Source: Porphyra umbilicalis
Taxonomy: Eukaryota; Rhodophyta; Bangiophyceae; Bangiales; Bangiaceae
Direction: 5' to 3'
Assembly (NCBI GenBank): GCA_002049455.2
Contig: KV919155.1
Coordinates: forward strand, 1-62,127
DNA length: 62,127 nt
In this document: positions 51,488 through 61,029 of the stretch, piece by piece
How positions within the stretch are numbered: position 1 is the stretch's first letter
Layout of the letters: each line of letters begins with the position of its first letter
The notes under the pieces: model-generated
What the model saw: only the letters and a program-made list of their open reading frames with translations
The model's database searches: none
Told to the model about the DNA's origin: nothing
Made by a program: the position numbers and the translations under genes

Positions 51488-53523
51488 ATGGTGCCGTCGT
51501 TCCAGCCGCGCGGGCCCGCTCGACGGCTGGTCGGGGTAGTTGCCGCCGTGGGGTTGGCGGTCGCCGCTGCCCTCGTCGCAACGAATGGGGCTGATGCAGC
51601 CGCCGGGAAGGTTGAGGGGGTCGTTGTCGACTCGCTCTCTGATGCGCCACCAGGCGAGGCGGCGGCGGCGGCCACGGGCGGGGGCGGAAAGGTCGTTACC
51701 CTGACCGACACCAACTTCAAGGAGGAGATTGCAAAGGGAGGCGTCGTCTTTGTCAAGTTCTTGGTACGCTTGGAAAAAAACTCGACAGCCGCATATCATG
51801 CGTGTTTCTGTCTTAGCTGGCCCAGAGTGGCCCGGCTCTGTCGGCAGAGCCTGGCTCTCGAGCCACGCACAAGTTGTTTGAGTACCCTTCCTGACGACCC
51901 CGTCGATTTTTCATTGCTTACTGCTTTCTCGTATGTCGCTGTCACTCTCTTTGGTGACTTCCTGCGCTCGCCAATGCTTCTCGTTCCTCACAGGCCCCCT
52001 GGTGCACCCATTGCGCCAAGGCTGCTGCCCCCTTTGCCAAGGCCGCTGCCAAGGTCGCCGCCGCCACCTTTGCTGACCTGGACGCCACCGTCCACAAAAC
52101 AACTGCATCCGCCTTTCGAGTGACCTCCTACCCCACGTACAAGCTCTTCCGCGACGGGCAACTCCTGTCGTCCTTTTCCGGCGCGCCGTCGGTCGCCACC
52201 TACACGGCCTTTGTCGAACGCGCGCTCGGCGGCGACGGCGTCGTCATGGTCCCCCCCGGCGGCGTGTCCGACTGGTTGGCTGCTGCCGACCCCGCCGTAG
52301 AGGTGTTCTTCCTGGGCGTCGGCCTCTCCACCGATGGGGAGTACGCGAGGGTGGCGTTTGACGTGTCGGGCACTGGGGCGGGGCGCAGCCGCTTTGGCAT
52401 CACCGCGTCGGTCGACGATGCCAAGGCGGCGGTCGCCGCGTGGTTGTCTGCCAACCCCGACGCGGCCGCGGCGCCGACCGTCGCCGCGGGGATGGTGCTC
52501 GCCTTTCATGGTGGCGGCGACGCCGCGACCGCCGACGACGGGCCCACCCCGACCTCCCGCCGCCGTCGCCGCGTGCGTGTGTATGACGGTGGCGCCAATG
52601 GCATTGGCGCGTGGGTCAAAACCGCCGCCCTCGGGGCGTTTGGGGAGGTAACCGCCGCGTCTGCGGGTGCCTACCTCCAAAGTGGCTTCCCGCTGGCGAT
52701 CCTCTTTGTGAATGGCTCCGCCCCAGACGCGCCCGTCGTCGACACGTTTGCGGCGGTGGCGGAGGCGATGGAAGACAAGCAGCGGGTCGTGCTTGCGTGG
52801 GGTGACGCCGACTCGTCGACGGTAGCCCCCTTCCGCGCGTACCTCGGCTTGGGCGACGCACCGCTGCCGGCGCTGGCCATCTACGCGTTTGCCAATGACG
52901 CGACGTACTTGTATACCGGCGCGCTGGAGGCGAAGCCGATTGTCGAGTGGCTCATCGCCTACGGGTCGGGGTCGATGAAGGCGACGGTCAAGTCCGAGCC
53001 CGCCCCGGCCGCGCCCCCCCCCCCCGGGTCCGTCGTCAAGGTCGTCGGGAGCACCTGGGAATCGACAGTTCACGCGTCGGGCCAAGACGTGTTCATCATG
53101 CAGTGGGCACCATGGTGCGCCCACTCCAAACGCACCTGGCCGGTGCTAGATGCAACCGCCGCGGCCCTGGTCGGCGTGCCCTCCATGACCGTTGCCGCCA
53201 TGGACGCGTCGCTCAACGACCCGCCGGTGGCGTATCGCACCAAGAACTTCCCGACGTTCCACTTTTTCAAGGGCGGGGAAAGTCGAGGCCTGCCGTACAA
53301 AACCCGCCGGTCGATTGCGGATTTTGTCGAGTTTATGCAGGAGCACGCGGCGACACCGTTTGACGTGGACCTCGAGGCGGCAGCAGCAGAAGTCAAGGCC
53401 AAGGCCAAACAGAGGGCCGAGGCGGACGGGAAGGGGGCCGCAGGGGGTGGCGACCAGTTGGCTGCGTTGCTAGCCGAAGAAGCGTCGCCAGCGGCCACTG
53501 CGGCGGGCAAGGAGGAGCTGTGA
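51488..53523 (+). CDS. Protein disulfide isomerase-like ER protein, one intron, KEEL tail
   Basis: Exons 51488-51763 and 51994-53523 give 601 residues. The 230-nt intron begins GTACGC and ends CACAG and sits just before the first active site: VVFVKFL / APWCTHCAKAAAPFAKAA. Residues ~12-38 (LVGVVAAVGLAVAAALVA) are a signal peptide. The first thioredoxin domain has CTHC (96-99) and cis-Pro in SYPTYKLFRDGQ. A long b/b'-like middle follows. The last thioredoxin domain has WAPWCAHSKRTW (CAHS, 467-470) and NFPTFHFFKGGE. The C-terminus is KEEL, a KDEL-type ER retention signal. It catalyses disulfide formation and isomerisation in the ER lumen. The second site has lost its resolving Cys, so it may only form mixed disulfides or isomerise. 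Confidence 0.9.
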
Positions 53524-56456
53524 GATCAAAGCTGCCCGTGCCCTCGGGGCTCCCCATGCGTCGTTTTTCTCTGTTTCACGCCTCTGGTTTGTATACTTGG
53601 TAGACTCGTCACCCGCTTCTCTCACCCTAACTCGTCCAGGACATAGTTGGGGGGACACACGTGTGCCGCCTGTTGACGGATACATCAATGTCACAACAGT
53701 TGCCTGCACCACGCCCACGGCCGCCGTCGAGAGAGGATCGTCTCCGGCAGTAGTGTAGAGGACGATTCATAGTATCCCGGAGGCTGTCAGGCTCTGTCAC
53801 CAAGTGGACTTCGCTCCACAGGCTGGAAATGCACGTCTGACACCCAGCTGGAAACGCACTGCAACCACCCAACTTGTTGAACCAGTTCTGGACGGGCAGA
53901 CACTTCCTTTACTGCCTCTGCGTGGAGGGATGTTGGCGCACACCCGTCTCCGAGTTGAAGAAACCTCGGCGACTCGTCGACGCCGTCGATAATAGTGCCG
54001 GCCCAAGCGACCAAGTCGCAGGATGTTGATGCCGCCCCCCGCAAACGCGAAGAGCCTGAAGGTAAAGGTGTCCCACTGTTGGCAGGCAAGGGCAGTCGAA
54101 TGCAATTACCCGGAAACGGTTCTGAGCCTACCACCACCAGCCTCGCAGCCATCGGGGGAAGTGGCGTCCAGTTCATAAGAGCGCCAACTATAGGAGGCGT
54201 GCGTGTGGTGTACTGGCATACGCTTCCCGTTCATGCATCTTGTCTCCTTCCGCCTCCATCCCGTTCACCAGTTCCCTGCGTGCCGACCGTTTTTCGCGGC
54301 TCCTGAATTGAGCCCCACTGGTCGCGATGGGCCGCGGAGGCCCAAGGGGCAGCGGCACGTGATCTTGAGAAACGGACGCTGCAGAACGATTGTGTCTCGA
54401 CAATCCTTGTTGGCGACCTGGAAGGGGCACCGAGGGACGCCGACACCAAACAATGGGTCCCGTCGCACGACGAAGTGGGGGCTACGGCACGAGAACCCCG
54501 CGATGACGGCAGCGCTGTGGGAGGGGGCACTTGGGATCACCATAGCGGTGAAGGAGACCGAGCTTTGGCCGAGCCGCCAAGCATGATCCCGGCAGGTTAT
54601 GCATCCTCTGAAAGTTGTTTGCTCTGTCGACGTCCGTTCCCAGAAAAATATCAGTGGTCGTGAGGCTGAATTCGAATTGAGCTGGGTCTCCTGCACCCCA
54701 CAACAGGCTGAGGATACACTCCTGCAAGGTTCTGGTCCAAGCCGTAGCCAAGAGTTTTTGAGTCCTCACTATATGTGTGTATTCGCGATGGCCTTCTTCG
54801 AAGAACCTCCCTCAGGGCTCACAAGTCTAAATGAGCTTCAGAGAGTTCAGTGACCCCGATGAGATCTTCCAGATACGTCAGTCTTCGGACCCACGAGGCT
54901 GTCACACGTGCCCCTATGGTGCTTCCCACGACAACTGGAATCATCCGACGCAAAATCGCGGTTTGATTGGCTCAGCGAGCGGTCCATGCCGTTGAAGAAG
55001 CGGGTGAAGTTTTGTGGCAAGATCAATACTCGCCTGCAGCCGTGTGGTTTGCCTTCATGGGGAGTCCAAGCCTCGCAGAGGTGACGCTTCGGCCCGGTTC
55101 TCAACAAATACGAGCATCCAGGACGCAGCTGTCTAGAGAATCGCTTTGAAGTCTCCAACGACAGGAACAAGCGAGAAAAAACCAATGCGCGCATGCATGC
55201 GCACATGGTACTGGTCGACCGGCTACACCGATGCGACTGCCTTTTCCTGCATCCCCGAGTCGTGGGGCTCCCCCATGCCATCAATCGTCCGCTAGCGCTG
55301 CCACCTGCAGCCGCGCCCCGGCCACCCGAGCGTTCCCTCGGTGCGTTGCCGGAGTGCACTTCCCCCCTCCCTGCCCCTCCTCCCCTCATTCCCGCCTTCC
55401 ACTCCCCATCTTCCCCTCCTACCGGCTGTGCCAAGGTGTCACCCGCTGGCCGCTTCCCGCTGTCCCTGAATTGTGGTATGCTGCCTGCCCCGTCCGCGTA
55501 TCCCCGATATATCCCCGCCACTGTTCGTCTTGGACGCGCTCGCGGCACAGCTGCGGGTCAGTCTCTTTTAGACGCTCTCCAGACCCGATCCCCAGCTTCA
55601 TACCTCGTGCGCGGTGCTGTCAAAAGCGCTGCCTGCGTGCCTGTGGCATGACGCTTTACTGTACACCTGAGGTGTCATTCGGCGGCGCTGAGTGGCCACA
55701 GGCAGCAAACTGCAGCGTGAACGAGTCGCGACGGGCGGGAATGATAGGCTTTCCCTTCCAGTCCACGGCAAGCCGATTTTGCCCACACCCTCCCCCCCCC
55801 TCAAGTCCAGTGACGACGGCGTGGCTTGACAGCAACGGGGCCAATCGATCGGCAACGCTGCCGGCGTCCGCGCTCTTTCCGGGCATCGGGGCGGCGGCGG
55901 CCCCGCGGCCGGCACCGCGCCACGCCCGAGCACCGCCGCCCCGTTGGCCGGCAGCAATGCTTTGCCACGCGCCGTCGCAGCGGCGACACGATAGCCACGA
56001 CACGCACGGAGGGGCTTCTGACGCTGCGTGACTGACCGCCAGCGGTGGTGTCAGAGGGGGGGGGGGGGGAGCCCCCAACCAGAGTGGGGAGGTGGGGCTC
56101 CTCGAGAGCACGGCGCGGCGCCGCGCAACGTGGCCCCAGCGGTGGGCCCCGTTCGCCCCCTCTGCGCGGCGGCGGTCGGGTCGGCACGGCCCGACGGGCG
56201 TGTCGCTCTGCGTCGGGCCGCCGAGCACGTGACTGGGCAGTTGAGTGGGGCGCCTCGCACACTGGAAGCGAGCGGAGTCGGCGGCGGCGGGCAGAGCTCG
56301 AGGAGCGGCTGCCCCCGCGTTTATGGATGCCCCAGCGCCGCACCGGCGCCGCCTACTCCCCCCGTCATCGGAAAAGCGTCTGCCATGCACGTGGGATAGT
56401 TGCGTCACGGCGGGCAAACCGAGGTGGGGGTGGCGCGGAGGGGAGGGGGCGCGCCC

Positions 56457-56464
56457 ATAAATAG
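56457..56464 (+). promoter_or_regulatory. Possible TATA box (ATAAATAG)
   Basis: The sequence CCCATAAATAGAAGGGG stands out in GC-rich DNA about 340 bp upstream of the ATG at 56805. The leader between them would be long and pyrimidine-rich. The assignment is tentative. Confidence 0.4.
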
Positions 56465-56733
56465 AAGGGGGGTGGAGACTCACCGTCGGACTGGAGAGGT
56501 CTGGTGCGCACCGCCTTCGCGCGCGCACCGCACACCGCCGACAGACGCCTACCGCCCCCTGACCCCCGGCCGTTTTTTTGAGGTGTCCTCGCATCGCGGG
56601 CGTCGTCCAAGCCCGCCGCCCATACCTTTCCTCGCCTCCTTCGCGCCCCTCTGCCTGCTTGCTCGGCTGCGCGGGTGTGCGCCCCTATCTCCCTCTCCCG
56701 ACTGGGTCAGCTACCGCCTCCTCCTCTTCCGAC

Positions 56734-56771
56734 TCTTGTTCTTCCCCTGACGTCTTGTTCTTCCCCTGACG
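56734..56771 (+). repeat. Two perfect 19-bp tandem copies in the leader
   Basis: TCTTGTTCTTCCCCTGACG occurs twice without spacer, 33 bp before the ATG of the Cys-rich secreted protein, in a pyrimidine-rich leader. Confidence 0.85.
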
Positions 56772-56804
56772 CCCACGTCCGTTCCCCCTCCCCTTTCCCG
56801 TTTC

Positions 56805-57530
56805 ATGATGGCGTCCCGCTGCATGCGGACCACTGCGTTGTTACTCGTTTCCGTCGCGGCCGTTGCCGCGCTGTCCGTCGCTGTGGCCAGTGCGGCGGCG
56901 CCGCCCGCAGAGGACATCAAGGATGCCGACACCGATGTCGAAGCCTCGTCTCCTCCCCTCACACCTACTGACGATGAGCGGGACGACGGTTCTGCGTACT
57001 TCCGCCCTGGCGCGAGCATCACGTCCCTCTCCCTCGGGCGATCTAGGGGGATGCCCGGCGGGTGCGCCCCCTACCGCACGTGCAACACTGCAGAAGATTG
57101 CAAGAGGGGCCCCCTCGGCAACTCCTTCAAGTGCAAGCCCCAACCTTGCACGCCGAGCCGCTGCCGCCTCGATCCGTCGAACTGCCGGCCGGTGCTGTGC
57201 TCCAAGGGGTGCGCCTCCCGGATTGGTGTATGCACACTGCGGCAAATACGTGGGAGGCCGGCACGGATGCGGGGGGCGGAGCCGGTGGTGCGAGCGCCGG
57301 CACGGATGCGGGGGGCGGAGCCGGCGGTGCGATCGCCGGTCCGGGCGTCTGTGACGCGCGGTCGCCCGTGCACGCCGTACAAGGTGTGTGACAGCAATGG
57401 GGACTGCCCAACAACACGGCAGTGCCGTCTTCGTAAGTGTATCGCTAGCAAGTGCAAGGTCGACTCCACGACGTGCCTCCTGTTTGACTGCACCAAGGAC
57501 TGCAAGAAGAACTCGGGCTACTGCGTCTAA
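56805..57530 (+). CDS. Secreted protein with a duplicated ten-cysteine module
   Basis: 241 residues. Residues 1-30 (MMASRCMRTTALLLVSVAAV...) are a signal peptide; an acidic Pro/Ser spacer follows to about 80. Module 1 (about 87-148) starts GGCAPYRTCNTAEDCKRG and module 2 (about 188-241) starts RPCTPYKVCDSNGDCPTT. Both have ten cysteines with spacing C5C5CnC4C4C6C4C3C6C, where n is 10 in module 1 and 5 in module 2. Between them is a basic linker containing a 33-bp DNA repeat (RMRGAEPVVRAPA, RMRGAEPAVRSPV). The even cysteine numbers and signal peptide imply a disulfide-rich extracellular protein. No named domain recognised; wall protein, protease inhibitor or defence peptide are all possible. 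Intact. Confidence 0.82.
   Translation: MMASRCMRTTALLLVSVAAVAALSVAVASAAAPPAEDIKDADTDVEASSPPLTPTDDERDDGSAYFRPGASITSLSLGRSRGMPGGCAPYRTCNTAEDCKRGPLGNSFKCKPQPCTPSRCRLDPSNCRPVLCSKGCASRIGVCTLRQIRGRPARMRGAEPVVRAPARMRGAEPAVRSPVRASVTRGRPCTPYKVCDSNGDCPTTRQCRLRKCIASKCKVDSTTCLLFDCTKDCKKNSGYCV
57255..57337 (+). repeat. 33-bp in-frame tandem repeat in the linker
   Basis: CGGCACGGATGCGGGGGGCG plus AGCCGG(T/C)GGTGCG occurs twice in the coding sequence, making two 11-residue copies in the linker between the Cys modules. Confidence 0.85.
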
Positions 57531-58312
57531 CAGGAGGCGGCGGCCAAGATGAAGTGCGGTGAGTTCTAAAGGGGGCTGGCGAGGGTAGAGGCCTGTAGGT
57601 TCGGAAGGGCTGGGCGTCTGTGTGGACAGCAGAGGGTAGCTGTTGGGCACAGGGGATGGTGGCTGGGTGGTACCACCGAAGTCGGCGTCGACTCGGCCAC
57701 GCGCGACGGGTCTCCGGGAAAGAGCTACCCGCCTGGACGGGTGGCCGTACGAGAACGGTGGGTGTGTGTGAAACTTCAAAAATAAGTATACGAAATGCAG
57801 CGCGTTCCCGCTGCTTGATCGCCCGCCATAAACTCGTTTCCAGAAAGAGCGGCGTTTCCGGGCCGTGGGAGCTTGTAAGGACAGAAAAACAGCAAGTTCG
57901 GTGGGGTTTCACCCTCGTGTTTGTAGCGCGAACTCTTGGTGCGTATCCGTCTGGTACCTGCTGATTCGCTCCCCCGCTGCGACGACACCTCCGTGGCGAC
58001 CAGCTCCCACCCCCTTGGAGTGGTAGCGGCGCGACCGACTGAGCCCGTGGTCGGCGCACGGGCTAGGTGTTGTCCCTGTCCCCCGACGTCCTACAGGCTT
58101 TCCTACCACACTCGTGCTGTTTTCACTCTCCCTGGGTGCTCTACCGTCCGATTGCTTTCTTGCTCTGCTCGGCTCTGTCGTTTTTTTGTTGTCTTTGGTG
58201 GCCGTCGTGGCGTCCTTCCCCCCACGCCGCCGGCCCCTCTTGTCTATCCCCGAGGCCTCTACCCCTGAGCGCGGTCACCCTCTGCACCCTGTGAACGCCT
58301 CTCCCTCCCACG
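57531..58312. other. Intergenic between Cys-rich and Gfo/Idh genes
   Basis: No gene seen. From 58060 to 58310 the plus strand is pyrimidine-rich, ending CTCTCCCTCCCACG just before the ATG at 58313. Confidence 0.5.
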
Positions 58313-60379
58313 ATGCGGTCTGCGAGGCCTGGCGGGGGGTGGTCGCCCCCCCAGCCTGGCTTTGGCTGGACGGGCGTGACGCTCCCGCCGACGCCCGCGC
58401 CGCCAGAAGTGCCCGTCATTGACGGCGGCGGCGGTAGCCGTGGCCGTGGCGGCAGCGGTGGCGGGGGCGGCGGTGGGGGCGGCGGCAGTGGTCCCCCCGC
58501 CCCCCCCTCGTCGGCGGCGGCCCCCCCTGGCGCCGCCCCTTCCCCCTCCCCCCCCACCCCCCCGTCGCCGTCGCCGTCGTCGGCGGCGGCCGCATGGGCC
58601 ACATCCGCCTCGCGGCCATTGTGGCCAATCCCCGCACGGCCCTCTCCGTCTTTGTCGACGCGGACGCGGGCGTCGGTTTGGCCGTCGCCGCCCGCTACGG
58701 GGTGCCCGTCCGCACGTCCCTGCGGTCGGCGCTGGCGGACTTTCCCGCGACCGCGGGCGTGTGGGTGGCGACGCCCACCCCCACGCACGCGTCGCTGATT
58801 GCGGAAGCGGCGGCGGCGGGCGTGCACGTCGCCGTCGAGAAGCCCGTGGCAGACTCGTTGGGGGGGGTGGCCGCCGCGTACGCGGCCGCCCGGTCGGCGG
58901 GCGTGCACCTCTACTGCGCCTTCCAGCGGCGCTTTGACCCGGCCTACGCCGCCGTCGCGTCTGCGGTCGCGCGGGGGGTGTGTGGGGCGGTCGCGTCGGC
59001 GGTGGGGGTGTTTCGGGACCACCCGCCGCCGCCAGCGTCCTTTTTTGCGGCGGGGGGGGGGGACCTGTACTTGGACTTGGGCGTCCACGATGTGGACTTT
59101 TTGTGCCACATGCTCGGCGAAGCGCCGGTGGGCGTGACCGCCACGGAGGCGGCCAAGCCCGCGTCCCCGCCGCCGCCGCCACCAGAGGGTGGCAGGGGAG
59201 CGGGGGGGGGGCGCCCCTGCCAAACGGGGGGGGGGTGGCCCCAACCGTGGCGCCGCCGCCGCGTGGGCCAATGGTGGGCCTGCCGCGGGCGACGCGGCAG
59301 CGGGCAGCGGCGACGGCGGTGGCGGCGGCGGCGGCGGCCAGGCGGGCGCCACCGGCGTGCTGACCCTGTGGTACCCGTCGGGCGCCGTCGCGACGCTCCT
59401 CCTCTCCCGCGTCTCGGCTACGGGCTATGACCAGCGGCTGGAGGTGCACGGCAGCGCCGGCTCGGCGCGTGTCGACAACCCGCCCGTCCACGCGGCGGTC
59501 GTCTGCACCGACGGCCGCGCGTCGGCGGCGGCGTCGCAGCACAGCTTCCCCCAGCGCTTCCGCGACGCGTTCAACGCCGAAGTCGACCACTTTGCCGACC
59601 TGGTGACGGGCCGCGCCGCGGCGCCCGTCGTCTCTGAGAGCGACGCGGCCGTGTCGCTCGCCGTCGCCCTCGCCGGGGGGATGAGCGCCGCCGACGGCGG
59701 GCGCCCCGTGCGGCTGGCAGAGGTGTGGTCGGACGCGCGCCTCGACGGCTCCCCGTCGGGGGGGCGGGGGGCCAAGCGCCGCCGGGGGGGGGGTCCCGCC
59801 CGGCGCGGGGCGCGGGCGGGGGGGGGGGGGGGGGGGAGCGCCCCCGCCCCGGGATTGAACGCCGACGGGCAGCCGCGGCGGCGGCCGGGGCGGCCCAAGG
59901 GCTCCCGCAACCGCAAGACGCTCGACAAGGAGGCGGCCGCGGCGGCGGCGGCCGCCGCCGCGGCCGCCGCGTCCGCCGCGGGGCTCCCCGCGCCGCACGT
60001 CGTCGCGCCCGACGGCCTGCCGCTGTCGGCCGGCGGCGGCGGCGGTGGGCCGCAGGGCTTGGCGGCCGCCGCCGCCGCGGCGGCGGCGAGCATGCGCCCC
60101 GCCGCCGCGCTCGGCGCGGTGGCGCTGCCAAGGGGGGGCGCCAGCGGCGGCGGCCGCGTCGGTGGCAGCGGCGGCGGCGGCGCCTCTGCGCGCGGCGGCG
60201 GCGGCGCCGCCGGGGGGCTGCTGCACCACCCCCTCGGCGGCCCGCTCAGCGTGGCGGCCACGTCCCCGGCCGACGGGCGGGCCGACCCCGAAACGCAGCT
60301 GAAGGAGGCGCTCGTCCTCGCCGACGAGGCGGTGGCGGAGGCACTCAACGGGCTGTCGGACGTGCGCGGCGCGCCGTGA
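58313..60379 (+). CDS. Gfo/Idh/MocA (inositol dehydrogenase-like) oxidoreductase with C-terminal AT-hook, frame-broken
   Basis: After a Gly/Pro-rich leader and a frame change near C runs 58496-58563, a Rossmann start VAVVGGGRMGHIRLAAI and VFVDADAGVG appears, then the family motif VHVAVEKPVADSL (EKP), AFQRRFDPAYAAV as in IolG-type enzymes, and DLYLDLGVHDVDFLCHMLGE. After G runs 59202-59235 the frame changes to VLTLWYPSGAVATLLLSRVS, YDQRLEVHGSAGSARVDN and FNAEVDHFADLVTGR. This is a complete NAD(P)-dependent Gfo/Idh/MocA enzyme, closest by motif to myo-inositol 2-dehydrogenase. It continues ~240 residues beyond the fold: KRRR, then an AT-hook-like QPRRRPGRPKGSRNRK (59868-59917), Ala/Gly tracts, and a final helix ETQLKEALVLADEAVAEALN. 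The tail is unusual and suggests nuclear or DNA contact. Confidence 0.72.
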
Positions 60380-61029
60380 TGGCGGGGCGGCGCGACGGCG
60401 CCCGTTGGTGTGGCCGCGCCGTTGGGGCGAGCGGAACCGCGGCGGTAGTGGAGGGCGGTCAGCCCGCCGCGTCGATGGCGGCGCCCCGTATCCCGCACGC
60501 GCCAGCGGGTGGGTTTTGTCTTTTGCCTCCCGTATGTTTTTAGGGTGGGGGGCGTGCCCGCGTCCGCGGTGCGGCTCCCTGTAGAGCACGGGAGGAGCGC
60601 GCAACGACCTCTTGGGGTACCGCCGGTCATCTCGTCTCCGCGGTGGTCGCTGCGCCAATCCCAACGGGAGACACTGCACCCACTCCCGCGGCAGGCCCGT
60701 CCACGTGACCTCGCTCCTCTGGGGTCGACGAGTCGGCCCCTGCGCGACCGACACCTGGCACGCAGGCGCAGGCAAACGCCGCCCAGTAATTATGTACAGA
60801 CGGCTCGTCCCAAGACCAAGCATGGCGCCCCCCCCGCCACTCCTGCTTTGGGACGCAAGAAGTCAAAAGGTCCGGCAGCTGCGCTCCGACATGGAAAAAG
60901 ACAAGCAGGAAAAAGCAGGCGTGTATTGAGTATCGTCGCATCTGAAACATGCCGCCCCAACGACGGCCACCGCCGACAAGGACCGACCGGCATCGTCGCC
61001 CCCCCCCCCCCCCCCCCCCCCCCCACCGC
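60380..61029. other. Gap between Gfo/Idh and SAP genes
   Basis: Two convergent gene ends. Contains a C26 run (60999-61024) immediately past the SAP gene stop on its 3' side. No gene seen. Confidence 0.5.

Larger units (their letters stand above)
53524..56804. other. Long intergenic stretch, no recognised gene
   Basis: Moderate GC until about 55800, then GC-rich. Open frames on both strands lack family resemblance. 56457-56464 is a TATA-like site and 56734-56771 a tandem 19-mer, both within the 5' region of the next gene. Confidence 0.4.
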
